DNA of 64,000 bases from Flaviflexus ciconiae (lineage in GTDB: Bacteria; Actinomycetota; Actinomycetes; Actinomycetales; Actinomycetaceae), in the NCBI RefSeq assembly GCF_003971195.1, contig NZ_CP034593.1:2666001-2730000 (forward strand), written 5' to 3'. The notes below the pieces were generated by a model that searched no databases, was not told where the DNA came from, and saw only the letters and a list, made by a program, of their open reading frames with translations. A program made the position numbers and the translations under genes. Below are positions 55,144-64,000 of the stretch, piece by piece. How positions within the stretch are numbered: position 1 is the stretch's first letter; the number at the start of each line of letters is the position of its first letter.

Positions 55144-55839
55144 TCAGGATTCGGCGGGCACGATCTTTTCGCCCTCGTCCGGCCATCCAATCGGCCGGGG
55201 CTTGAGCTCGAGGTTGTGGATACCGTTCCACAGCAGGTTGACGGTGTGCGCGGCCACGTCTTCTTTAGTGAGCGGTGAGACGGGTTCGCCGTTCTCGGCG
55301 GCTTCCTTCTCGGAGATCCACCACATCCCGATCTGGGCGACGGCGCCACCGAGCAACTGGCCGTAGAGGGGCGTGCTGGTCGCTTCGAACCCGAGGCGTT
55401 CAAACATGGAAGCAAGGAGAGCCGTGAGGTGCTCGGTGACTTCTCCGATAACGGGGGAGAACACGCCCGTTGAAACCCCGTCGGGGGACTGGTGGGCGAG
55501 CAGTCGGTAGCCATCCGGGTTTGTTTCAAGATAGTCGAGGAGAGCGACCGTGGTGTGCTCGAGTGCCTTCCGAGGCGAAACGCCATCGGGCAGAGACTCT
55601 GCCAAGGTCGACATGAGGAGGGTGATTTCCCGGTCGACGATCACCTGGTAGAGGCCCTCCTTGCCACCAAAATGTTCGTAGAGGACAGGCTTAGAAACCC
55701 CTGCGGCTATCGTGATTTCTTCGATCGAGGTGGCGTCGTAGCCGCGTTGTGCGAAGCTGGCGCGCGCGATCTCGATGAGCTGGAGCCGCCTCTCGGATCG
55801 TGACATTCGGACTTTACGGGGTGCGGTGTGCTCGGTCAT
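55144..55839 (-). CDS. TetR-family regulator
   Basis: The 231-residue regulator has the TetR helix-turn-helix at residues about 15-60 (RRLQLIEIARASFAQRGYDATSIEEITIAAGVSKPVLYEHFGGKEGLY) and a ligand-binding C domain. It lies just upstream of the NatAB-type exporter genes on the same strand (134 bases from the ATPase start), so control of that exporter is likely. AATACT ends 6 bases before the ATG, suggesting a leaderless mRNA. Confidence 0.88.
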   Translation of the reverse strand: MTEHTAPRKVRMSRSERRLQLIEIARASFAQRGYDATSIEEITIAAGVSKPVLYEHFGGKEGLYQVIVDREITLLMSTLAESLPDGVSPRKALEHTTVALLDYLETNPDGYRLLAHQSPDGVSTGVFSPVIGEVTEHLTALLASMFERLGFEATSTPLYGQLLGGAVAQIGMWWISEKEAAENGEPVSPLTKEDVAAHTVNLLWNGIHNLELKPRPIGWPDEGEKIVPAES

Positions 55840-55845
55840 GTGACC

Positions 55846-55851
55846 AGTATT
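55846..55851 (-). promoter_or_regulatory. -10 box of the tetR gene, leaderless
   Basis: AATACT on the minus strand ends 6 bases before the ATG. Confidence 0.45.
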
Positions 55852-55918
55852 CCATGCCGCGCGGGCCGTATCGCTTTGTCACTGAGCATTAATAACTGGC
55901 AGACTAAAGGGCGTGCGG

Positions 55919-55992
55919 TCCGCCCTGGTGTAATGGCAGCACAGGGGCCTTTGAAGCCCTTAGTTCAGGTTCGAACCCTGAGGGCGGAGCCA
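55919..55992 (+). tRNA. tRNA-Gln (anticodon TTG)
   Basis: The acceptor stem TCCGCCC/GGGCGGA pairs perfectly; the anticodon loop CTTTGAA has TTG at 55951-55953; the T arm is TCAGG-TTCGAAC-CCTGA, and CCA is encoded at 55990-55992. Its place upstream of glmU is common in actinobacteria. Confidence 0.96.
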
Positions 55993-56033
55993 CAGAACTG
56001 GCGGTTCAGGCGCTATTCGGCGCCGATCCGTCG

Positions 56034-56039
56034 TAGGCT
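56034..56039 (+). promoter_or_regulatory. -10 box of glmU, leaderless
   Basis: TAGGCT ends 6 bases before GTG 56046. Confidence 0.55.
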
Positions 56040-56045
56040 GGGAGC

Positions 56046-57056
56046 GTGATGGAGAAGACCGTGAACAACAGCCAACGTCCGACCGCGATCGTACTGGCCG
56101 CAGGTGCCGGCACGCGAATGAAGTCAGAGACCCCGAAAGTACTCCACGAAGTAGCCGGACGTAGCCTCGTAGGCCACGTCCTTCACGCGACTTCGGCACT
56201 GGACCCCGAAAACCTTGTTGTCGTTGTCCGGCACGAGCGCGAACGCGTTGCTAGCCACGTGACCGCGCTCGCCCCGAATGCGATCATTGCCGACCAGGAC
56301 GATGTACCGGGAACGGGCAGAGCCGTCTGGTGCGCCATGGAGGCGCTACCAGTGGACCTCGAAGGCCCCGTTCTCGTGACGGTTGCCGATACTCCGCTCC
56401 TCGATGGTGACACCCTGCTCGCCCTGCTTGCGGCGCACGAGGGCAACACCGTCACCGTTCTGACGACGCGCGTTCCCGATCCGCACGGATACGGCAGGAT
56501 TGTCCGAGACCAGGACGGCAATATCTCCTCCATCGTTGAGCATAAGGATGCGCTTCCCGAGCAGCTCTTGATCGACGAAATTAATGCTTCCATGTACATT
56601 TTTGATGCTGCGTTCCTGCGGGATTCGCTCGGTTCGCTCGGAACCGACAACGCGCAGGGCGAGATGTACCTGACCGACGTGGTTGAGGCCGCCTACAAGC
56701 AGGGTCTCCCGGTCGGTTCCTTCATTGGCGATTCGATGACTGTTGAGGGCGTGAACGACCGCGTTCAGCTCTCTGTGCTCGGAGCCGAAAAGAACCGCAG
56801 GCTACTGGTGAAGGCCATGAGGGCAGGAACCACGGTTGTCGATCCCGGTTCGACCTGGATCGATGTCGATGTGGCATTCGAGCCCGATAGCCGCGTTCTT
56901 CCCGGTAGCTATCTGACCGGCACCACCACGGTGGCCAAGGGTGCCGTCGTGGGCCCGCACGTGCGCCTCCACAACGTTACGGTGGGCCCCGATGCGTCAG
57001 TTGCTTTCGCAGATCTTTCAGACACCACCATTTCAGTCACTGACAGCGCAAAGTAA
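56046..57056 (+). CDS. glmU: Short GlmU: N-acetylglucosamine-1-phosphate uridyltransferase without acetyltransferase domain
   Basis: The 336-residue protein has the complete uridyltransferase domain: LAAGAGTRMKSETPKVLHEVAGR near residue 18, GTGRAVW near 90, DTPLL near 115 and GEMYLTDV near 205 (residues contacting UTP and sugar phosphate). After residue 250 only two or three coils of the left-handed beta helix remain (GPHVRLHNVTVGPDAS), and it stops where full-length GlmU (about 450-480) continues to the acetyl-CoA site. There is no frameshift or remnant: prs starts 12 bases later. It would make UDP-GlcNAc from GlcNAc-1-P but could not acetylate GlcN-1-P. GTG 56046 is leaderless. Confidence 0.85.
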   Translation: MMEKTVNNSQRPTAIVLAAGAGTRMKSETPKVLHEVAGRSLVGHVLHATSALDPENLVVVVRHERERVASHVTALAPNAIIADQDDVPGTGRAVWCAMEALPVDLEGPVLVTVADTPLLDGDTLLALLAAHEGNTVTVLTTRVPDPHGYGRIVRDQDGNISSIVEHKDALPEQLLIDEINASMYIFDAAFLRDSLGSLGTDNAQGEMYLTDVVEAAYKQGLPVGSFIGDSMTVEGVNDRVQLSVLGAEKNRRLLVKAMRAGTTVVDPGSTWIDVDVAFEPDSRVLPGSYLTGTTTVAKGAVVGPHVRLHNVTVGPDASVAFADLSDTTISVTDSAK

Positions 57057-57068
57057 GGACGGACAGTC

Positions 57069-58049
57069 ATGACAGGTATTCACTCCACCGGAGCCAAGCA
57101 TCTTGTGATCGCAAGCGGCCGCTCCCACCCGGCACTCGCGTCGGAGGTGGCGGAGTCCCTGGACACGGAGCTGCTCCCGGTAACCGCCTACGACTTCGCA
57201 AACGGTGAGATCTACGTCCGCTTCGACGAGTCCGTGCGCGGTGCCGATGCGTTCGTCATCCAGACTCACACCCCGCCGGTCAACAAGTGGCTCATGGAGT
57301 CCCTCATCATGGTTGACGCACTCAAGCGCGCCTCCGCGAAGAGGATCACCGTCGTTTCTCCCTTCTACCCCTACGCGCGTCAGGACAAGAAGCACCGCGG
57401 CCGCGAGCCGATTTCTGCCCGCCTGATCTCCGACCTGTACAAGCAGGCCGGTGCCGACCGGATTATGAGCGTCGATCTCCATGCCGCTCAGGCGCAGGGC
57501 TTCTTTGACGGCCCCGTCGACCACCTTTGGGCCATGCCCACCCTGGTCGAATATGTCCGCACCCGCATCGATCCCCAGAAGACCGCGGTTGTTTCGCCGG
57601 ATGCTGGTCGTATCCGCGTGGCCGAGCAGTGGGCCGACCGCCTTGGTGGCACTCCGCTTGCCTTCGTGCACAAGACCCGCGATATTTCCCGCCCGAACCA
57701 GGCCGTTGCCAACCGCGTTGTTGGTGATGTTGAGGGCCGCACCTGTGTCCTCGTTGACGACCTCATCGACACCGGCGGAACGATCACCGAAGCCGTTCGC
57801 GTTCTCCACGAGGCAGGAGCCGCCGAGGTTATTGTGGCAGCCACCCACGGCGTCCTCTCCGATCCCGCGGTCAAGCGACTATCCGACTCGGGTGCCCGCG
57901 AAGTCATCGTGACCGATACGGTTCCGATCGAACGGGAGAAGCGCTTCAAGGAGCTCACCGTCCTCCCGATTGCCCCGGTTCTCGCCCGCGCAATCCGCGA
58001 GGTCTTCGATGATGGCTCGGTCACGAGCCTTTTCGACGGCGCGATCTAA
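57069..58049 (+). CDS. prs: Ribose-phosphate pyrophosphokinase
   Basis: The 326-residue class I PRPP synthase has YPYARQDKKHRGREPIS (ATP flag loop) near residue 100, DLHAAQAQGFF near 136 (metal), and the PRPP loop VLVDDLIDTGGTI near 226. It hexamerises in the cytoplasm and supplies PRPP for purines, pyrimidines, NAD and, in actinobacteria, decaprenylphosphoarabinose. AAGGACGG precedes the ATG. The glmU-prs order with 12-base spacing implies one transcript. Confidence 0.96.
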   Translation: MTGIHSTGAKHLVIASGRSHPALASEVAESLDTELLPVTAYDFANGEIYVRFDESVRGADAFVIQTHTPPVNKWLMESLIMVDALKRASAKRITVVSPFYPYARQDKKHRGREPISARLISDLYKQAGADRIMSVDLHAAQAQGFFDGPVDHLWAMPTLVEYVRTRIDPQKTAVVSPDAGRIRVAEQWADRLGGTPLAFVHKTRDISRPNQAVANRVVGDVEGRTCVLVDDLIDTGGTITEAVRVLHEAGAAEVIVAATHGVLSDPAVKRLSDSGAREVIVTDTVPIEREKRFKELTVLPIAPVLARAIREVFDDGSVTSLFDGAI

Positions 58050-58449
58050 TAGACATCGATCGCTTTCGTCGCACACGCGTAGACAGCCCGCGACCACTGT
58101 GCAGATGACGCAGCACAGGGAGTTTGCAAGTAGGTAGTAACGTCATGGCCTCCGAATTTCGGGGCCGTGACTCTCCCCGGTCCGCTGCCTGTTAAGAGGC
58201 TTCATCGGCCGCACCAGGATCGGGGTAATTGGTCGCATAGCCACATTGGCCCTGGCTGGGAGTACTACGTGAGCGGTGTCATTGCGGGGTGCCTTTCGGG
58301 GTTCTGGGCCGGTGCGCTACTATGTTGTGGTTGCCTCGGCGAGGGAGGCGGCTCTGCCGCACTCCGTTATCGACGCGGTCCAGGTGTCATCCGGCACGTG
58401 GCTTTCGAGGCTCATGCACGCCTCGGCGTGCCGAACACTAGGAGACATC
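58050..58449. other. Intergenic region prs-rplY
   Basis: About 400 bases; a GC-rich leader with a small hairpin (GGCGGC/GCCGC at about 58350-58365) precedes rplY. A promoter must lie here, since spacing is too long for coupling. I see no other gene. Confidence 0.4.
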
Positions 58450-59094
58450 ATGGTTGATTCAGTAAAGCTGACAAACGAAACCCGCGAGGACTTCGGTAAG
58501 GGCGCTGCCCGCCGACTCCGCCGCGCTGGCAAGATCCCCGCGGTCCTCTACGGGGCAGGCGACGAGACCATTCACATTGCTCTCGACGCACACGAGACGT
58601 TCCTGGCTGTTCGCCACAACGCGAACGCCCTCGTCACCCTCAAGATCAACGGTAAGAACCAGCTTGCTCTCGTCCGCGACATCCAGCATCACCCGATGAC
58701 CTGGGACATCGAGCACGTTGACCTCATCGGCGTCCGCAAGGGCGAAAAGGTCGAGGTTACCGTTCCGGTTACCGTTGTTGGCGAGCCGGCCCCCGGCACA
58801 GTCGTCACCACCGATCTTCTGTCGCTGGTCATCCTGGCCGATGCGACCGCGATCCCCGAGTCGATCGAGATCGACGTCGAGGGCAAGGAAGAGGGCACCC
58901 AGATCCGTATCGGCACCATTGACTTCCCCGAGGGTGTCACCACCGACATGGATCCGGAAGACCTCGTCGTTTCCGTTAACGTCCCGCAGGTCGACACCTC
59001 GATCGAAGAGGCTGACGCAGCGCTGGCCGCTGAGCAGTCCGCCGAGACCGAGGATGAGGCACCGGCTGAGGACACCGAGAAGGATTCCGAGTAA
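58450..59094 (+). CDS. rplY: 50S ribosomal protein L25 / general stress protein Ctc
   Basis: The 214-residue protein has the L25 5S-rRNA-binding domain (residues 1-95: TREDFGKGAARRLRRAGKIPAVLYG) and the TL5/Ctc C-terminal beta domain (about 96-190), then an acidic tail EADAALAAEQSAETEDEAPAEDTEKD. The ATG at 58450 follows AGGAGA. It precedes pth and is followed by a hairpin, the common actinobacterial order. Confidence 0.94.
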   Translation: MVDSVKLTNETREDFGKGAARRLRRAGKIPAVLYGAGDETIHIALDAHETFLAVRHNANALVTLKINGKNQLALVRDIQHHPMTWDIEHVDLIGVRKGEKVEVTVPVTVVGEPAPGTVVTTDLLSLVILADATAIPESIEIDVEGKEEGTQIRIGTIDFPEGVTTDMDPEDLVVSVNVPQVDTSIEEADAALAAEQSAETEDEAPAEDTEKDSE

Positions 59095-59105
59095 CTTACT
59101 GAGAC

Positions 59106-59132
59106 AGCGCCCGGGTGTAAAACCCGGGCGCT
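59106..59132 (+). terminator. Hairpin between rplY and pth
   Basis: AGCGCCCGGGT / ACCCGGGCGCT, perfect 11-bp stem, five-base loop, no U tract; it lies directly before the pth ribosome-binding site and may attenuate readthrough. Confidence 0.65.
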
Positions 59133-59148
59133 CCTCATGGGAGCAGGT

Positions 59149-59726
59149 ATGAAGGCAATCGTTGGACTGGGAAATCCCGGGCCGAAGTATGCGAACACGA
59201 GACATAACGTCGGCCATCTTGTCATCGACGAACTCGTTGCGCGCTCGCAGGGCAAGCTGTCGGCGCACCGCTCCCGCACCTACCTCATGACGGGACGGCT
59301 CGCATCCGCCCCCGTCGGTGAAGGCGGCTTCGTTCTTGCTGTCTGCGATAGCTACATGAACGTATCTGGGGGCCTGTCAAGGGTCTCCTCCAGTATTTCA
59401 AGATTGAGCCCTCCGACCTGTTCGTCATTCACGACGATCTGGACATCACCGAGCACACGCTCCGACTCAAGGACGGCGGTGGGGAGGGCGGCCACAACGG
59501 CCTCAAGTCCATCTCATCCGCCATTGGCACCAAGAATTATCAACGCCTCCGCATCGGCGTGGGCAGGCCGCCCGGCCAGCAGGACGCCGCCGACTACGTG
59601 CTCAGCCAGATCACGGGTACCGCAAAAACCGAGTATGGCGTCACGGTTGCGAAGGCAGCCGACGTTGTTGAGGATGTTCTTTCCCGCGGCTTTGCTGCCG
59701 CCCAAGCAGACTTGCATACGAGCTGA
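59149..59726 (+). CDS. pth: Peptidyl-tRNA hydrolase, apparent frameshift
   Basis: Pth releases peptides from stalled peptidyl-tRNA and is generally essential. Frame 1 has IVGLGNPGPKYANTRHNVGHLV with catalytic Asn and His; SYMNVSGG ends at the G run 59368-59372. One missing base later the frame reads PVKGLLQYFKIEPSDLFVIHDDLD (catalytic Asp), LKDGGGEGGHNGLKSI and RLRIGVGRP to the stop at 59724-59726. The corrected length is about 192, normal. Loss of an essential gene is unlikely, so this is most probably a sequencing error. ATG 59149 follows GGGAG. Confidence 0.88.
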
Positions 59727-62700
59727 TGAAATCCATCCTCGATAGGCTCCGTCACGATGATACTCTGGCGGGGCTTCCCCTTTCCCGGGATAAGCGCCTC
59801 GACGTTGGCATGCCACTCGGCCTCATTCCTGGATCCCTCGCACTGCTTGCTGAAGATGGCGAGAGACCCATCGTTGTAGTCACCCCGACGGCAAGAGACG
59901 GTGAAGAGCTCGTTGGCGCTCTTGCCGCCTACCTGCCCCGTGACGAAGTTGAGTTCTTCCCCTCCTGGGAGACACTCCCGCACGAGCGGCTCTCACCCCG
60001 CGCCGACACGGTAGCGACCAGACTCTCCGTTCTTCGCAGGCTCGCCCACCCGGAAGAGTTCGGTAAACTCTCCGTCGTTGTCGTCCCGATCCGTGCGCTC
60101 CTCCAGCCGATCGTCAAGGGTCTGGGTGAAATGGCACCCGTGCGCGTGCGCACCGGGGACGAAATTGAGCTTGAGGCCCTCGTGCAGGGCCTTGTTGATG
60201 CTGCGTATATTCGCGTCGACATGGTGGAGTCCCGCGGGCAGTTTGCGATCCGCGGCGGAATCCTCGATGTTTTTCCGCCCACGGAGGCACACCCCCTCCG
60301 CATTGAATTCTTCGGCGACGAAGTCGACGAAATCCGCTCCTTTGCCGTCGCGGACCAGCGATCGCTCGAAACCGTGGGCGAAATGTACGCCCCGCCCTGC
60401 CGGGAAATCCTGCTCGATGACGACGTTCGTGCGCGTGCCCGCATGGCGGCAGATCAGTTGCCCGGGGCCCGGGACATACTGGAGAAGATCGCCGAGGGCA
60501 TTTCGGTTGAGGGAATGGAATCCCTTGCCCCGATCCTCGTGGACGGCATGCAGCCCGTCCACGAACTGTTTGACCCTGCCTCCCGCGTTATTGTGGTTGA
60601 GCCCGAACGCGTTTACTCCCGCAGCGAGGACCTCGTTGCGACAACAGAAGAGTTCTTGGCGGCAGCATGGTCGTCTGCCGCCGCGGGCGGCGACGTTCCC
60701 CTGACCGTTTCCGACGCATCGTTCCTGGAACTACCCGCGGTCGCTTCTGCGATTCAGCGTGCCGGAATGTCCTGGTGGACCTTCGGCGGGTTCACGGGTG
60801 ACAGCGAAATTGATTCGACCAAGAAGTCGGTGGACGCTCGCGAACCCCGCACCTTCCACGGCGATGTTGACGCTGCGTTGTTGGAGATGGGGATGCTAGC
60901 CAAGCAGGGCTGGTGGCCGATTATCGTCGTCGAAGGCGGAGGTCTTGGCCGCCGCATTGCCTCCGAGCTTGGCGAGCGGGACATCGCCGCCGAGTTCGTG
61001 ACGGAGCTGGAGAAGCCAATTGCCGGTATGGTCACGGTGACTGCCGGGCCGATCTCTACCGGTTTTATTGCCTCGGGCATAAAACTCGCAGTTCTTGCCG
61101 CTTCCGACATCACGGGCCGTGGCGGCTCGTCGACAAAGGATATGCGGAAGATGCCGAGCCGCAGGCGGGCCGGTGTCGATCCGCTCCAGCTCAAGCCCGG
61201 CGACTACATCGTTCATGACCACCACGGTGTCGGCAAGTTCCTCCGCATGGATTCGCGGGATATTGACGGTACCGACGGTGCGAAGCGCGAATACCTTGTC
61301 GTTGAATACGCCCCGTCGAAGAGGGGTATGCCCGGGGATCAGCTGTGGATCCCCACCGACTCCCTTGACCTTGTTTCTCGGTACTCCGGCTCCGAGGCAC
61401 CCTCGGTGTCGAAAATGGGAGGGGCCGACTGGGCGAAGACGAAGGCGAAGGCACGGAAGGCCACCGAGGCTATTGCCGGTGAGCTGGTCCGGCTCTATGC
61501 CACGCGCAAGGCCACCAAGGGTTACGCATTCTCTCCCGACACTCCCTGGCAACGGGAACTCGAGGACGCCTTTGCCTACCAGGAAACCCCCGATCAGCTG
61601 GTAACGATCGACGAGGTGAAAAAAGACATGGAGTCCGAGACTCCCATGGACCGCCTCATCTCCGGCGACGTTGGCTACGGCAAAACCGAGATCGCGATCC
61701 GAGCAGCGTTCAAGGCCGTTCAGGACTCCAAGCAGGTTGCAGTTCTCGTGCCGACAACCCTGCTCGTTTCCCAGCACCTGGAGACCTTCCAGGAGCGGTA
61801 TGCAGGATTCCCGGTCAACGTGGCAGGCCTGTCTCGCTTCCAGTCCGACGAAGAGTCGGAAGAAGTGAAGATGGGAATCGAGGACGGCAGCGTCGACGTT
61901 GTTGTCGGAACCCACCGCTTGCTCACCGGGTCAATCAAGTTTAAGGACCTTGGCCTTGTCATCATTGACGAGGAACAGCGCTTCGGTGTTGAACACAAGG
62001 AAACGCTCACCCAGTTGCGAGCAAACGTTGACGTGCTATCCATGTCGGCAACCCCGATCCCGCGAACGTTGGAGATGGCGGTGACGGGAATCCGGGAAAT
62101 GTCGACTCTGGCAACCCCACCCGAAGAACGTCACCCGATCCTCACCTACGTCGGCGCAGCAGAAGACAAGCAGATCACCGCCGCCATCCGGCGCGAACTG
62201 CTCCGCGACGGCCAGGTCTTCTACGTCCACAACCGTGTCCAGTCGATCCGTGCCCAGGCCAAGAAAATTGAGGAACTTGTTCCCGAGGCAAAGGTCGGTG
62301 TTGCTCACGGCAAAATGTCCGAACGCCAGCTCGAGACGATCATCCAGCAGTTCTGGGACCGCGAAATCGACGTGCTTGTCTGTACGACAATCATTGAAAC
62401 CGGCCTCGACATCTCCAACGCCAACACGCTGATTGTCGATAATGCCGAAAAGCTTGGCCTGTCCCAGCTACACCAGCTGAGGGGCGCGTTGGTCGCGGTC
62501 GCGAGCGCGCCTACGCCTACTTCCTGTACCCGCCGGACAAGGCAATGACAGAAACCGCGGTGGCGAGGCTCCGCACGATCGCCTCCCACACCCAGCTCGG
62601 TTCGGGAATCCAGGTCGCCATGAAGGACCTTGAGATTCGCGGCGCAGGCAACCTGCTCGGTGGCGAACAATCCGGCCACATCGCAGGTGTTGGCTTCGAC

Positions 62701-63294
62701 CTGTATGTTCGCATGATCTCCGAGCAGGTCGAGAACATGCAGGCAATGCTGACCGGCGGGAAAGTTGACGAGCCGGAACCGGCTCCCATCAAACTCGATA
62801 TCCCTATCGAAGGTACCGTCCCCAACAACTATGTTCCGCAGGAAGGCCTGCGCCTCGATATCTACGCGAAGGTTGCGAACTCGACGAGCGAAGAGGAACG
62901 AGACCAGATCCGCGAAGAACTCGTCGACCGCTACGGCCCGATCCCACCCGCGGTTGAGCGCATGTTCCTCATAGCCCGGATCCGGGAAGCAATGAGGGTA
63001 GCGAAGCTCGAAGACGCCGTTGTTCAGGGAGAATACCTGAGGCTCTATCCGGTTGCCCTGCCGGATTCCCGGGAGGCACGTCTCAAGCGCCTCCACCCGC
63101 GCACCGTTCACAAGCCTGCCGTTCGTTCTGTACTGGTACCTATGCCAGTCAAGGAACAGGCCCGCCTTGGCGCTGCGCCCGAGCCGGTTATGAACGAAGA
63201 ATTCGGTGAATGGTTCGGTGACCTGCTTCGCGCAGTGTTCCTACCCGATAGCGAAGGAAGCGGCGGTAACGACCCGGGTCTGCCGACCCGGTGA
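59726..63294 (+). CDS. mfd: Transcription-repair coupling factor, apparent frameshift
   Basis: The corrected protein of about 1189 residues removes stalled RNA polymerase and recruits UvrA. N-terminal UvrB-like domain (to about 300), the RNAP-interaction CarD-like domain (LKPGDYIVHDHHGVGKFLRM near 490), helicase lobe 1 with GDVGYGKTE near 648 and IDEEQRFG near 750, lobe 2 with ETGLDISNANTLI. A base is missing near 62481-62486: LHQLRG should continue RVGRGRERAYAYF (helicase motif VI). After it the C-terminal TRCF domain is intact. The gene overlaps pth by one base. Confidence 0.92.
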
Positions 63295-63344
63295 AATCCA
63301 GAAACAAGTCTTAAGATACTTATTAGTCAACACCTGGAGGAAAA

Positions 63345-63860
63345 GTGAAGAAGCTTGTCGCACTGGCTGGGGCAGGACTGCTCCTAGCCGCATGCTCGAA
63401 CGACCCGTCGGCGGCCGCAACCGTCAACGGCGAAGAGATCACGATCGAGGAACTGTCGGAAACACAGTCCTACCTTCGTGACTACGGCATCGACTGGGAG
63501 TCCGCAGATGTTCTCAACCTCCTCATCGTTGCTGAAGTGACGAGCGACGTGGCAGAGGCCGGAGAGTACGACGGGCTCGCCGATATTCAGGAGCAGACTG
63601 AAGTTCTTCTCGGTCGTGACGACAACCCGGAGTACTCGGAAACCATCGAAGAGGTCGCTACCTATATTGCCCTCGAGCAGGCTAACGCCAGCCTGCTCCT
63701 CACGATGGAAGAGCTCCAGGAGGTTTCAACTTCCCTCCTCGAAGCCGACGTTGATGTCAACCCGCGCTTCGGTGAATGGGATAGCGAGATTGGCTCCCTC
63801 GTGGGCACCGAATACGAGTGGCAGGTCCCCTCGACAGAACAAACACTCCCGGGACTCTGA
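63345..63860 (+). CDS. Lipoprotein, SurA-N-like
   Basis: The 171-residue protein has a lipoprotein signal (MKKLVALAGAGLLLAAC, lipobox LAAC with Cys 17) and an AAATVNGEEITIEEL segment like the start of SurA-type chaperone domains, but is too short for a peptidyl-prolyl isomerase domain. The GTG at 63345 follows CTGGAGGAAAA. Position behind mfd is where related actinobacteria keep a similar lipoprotein. The rest is helical and acidic. Confidence 0.7.
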   Translation: MKKLVALAGAGLLLAACSNDPSAAATVNGEEITIEELSETQSYLRDYGIDWESADVLNLLIVAEVTSDVAEAGEYDGLADIQEQTEVLLGRDDNPEYSETIEEVATYIALEQANASLLLTMEELQEVSTSLLEADVDVNPRFGEWDSEIGSLVGTEYEWQVPSTEQTLPGL

Positions 63861-63907
63861 ACAAACCCCATCAAGAATTTACTTCCTGAGAACCAATTCA
63901 GCAGAGC

Positions 63908-63933
63908 GTGGCCGTGCCTCTTGGCGCGGCCAC
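63908..63933 (+). terminator. Hairpin after the lipoprotein gene
   Basis: GTGGCCGTGCC / GGCGCGGCCAC, 11-bp stem with one G-U pair and a TCTT loop, 47 bases past the stop; no U tract. Confidence 0.55.
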
Positions 63934-64000
63934 AGCAGTATCCGAACGTCGTGCCAGTACCGAGCGGAAAACGAACCTCGGGCTGGTCGAGAGACCCCTT

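Overview
The window is high-GC DNA from an actinobacterium. The evidence is a linked pair of mycothiol genes (mshA, mshB), an actinobacterial Rpf-type lytic transglycosylase, a FurA-type regulator next to a catalase, the mfd/pth/rplY/prs/glmU/tRNA-Gln order, and many start codons lying 6-7 bases after a TANNNT -10 box (leaderless mRNAs). A complete mevalonate operon together with an Actinomycetaceae-like gene complement suggests Actinomycetales (Actinomycetaceae and relatives). The genus cannot be fixed from the sequence alone.

Layout. 1-5.7 kb: six-gene mevalonate operon (mvk-mvaD-pmk-fni-mvaA-mvaS) with 4-base overlaps between most genes and a terminator. 5.9-13.6 kb: accessory metabolism (poxB, SDR dehydrogenases, AIM24, rpiA, an AI-2E/PerM-type membrane protein) and a 40-residue charged protein. 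13.7-20.3 kb: furA-katA with its own operator, a ring-cleavage-type VOC protein, an HhH-DUF1801 fusion and a FUSC-type membrane protein broken by three in-frame nonsense codons. 20.3-36.6 kb: NAD(P)-binding protein, mshA-mshB, brnQ, a DUF2249-P450 pair, an M20 amidohydrolase, a MarR-controlled ABC exporter, tandem VOC paralogues, an ALDH-SDR pair and a decayed molybdopterin oxidoreductase followed by 25-bp tandem repeats. 36.7-49 kb: conserved housekeeping genes (pmt, rsmI, pncA, metG, tatD, rpf, rsmA, ispE, ABC-F). 49-55.9 kb: SGNH hydrolase, arcA, a MarR gene, a NatAB-type ABC exporter and a TetR gene. 55.9-64 kb: tRNA-Gln, a short glmU, prs, rplY, pth, mfd and a lipoprotein.

How it fits together. 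Isoprenoid precursors are made by the mevalonate operon, yet an ispE-like gene of the MEP route sits in the rsmA-ispE-abcF cluster. Redox defence is represented by mycothiol synthesis, catalase with its Fur-type regulator, and several oxidoreductases. Cell-envelope functions include Pmt with a very large acidic cytoplasmic insert, Rpf, and a GlmU that ends before its acetyltransferase active site.

Caution. At least eight genes, including normally essential or highly conserved ones (pth, mfd), carry single-base deletions, most often in G or C runs. Many of these are probably sequencing or assembly errors; the molybdopterin oxidoreductase (large internal deletion) and the FUSC gene (three nonsense codons) look like real pseudogenes.
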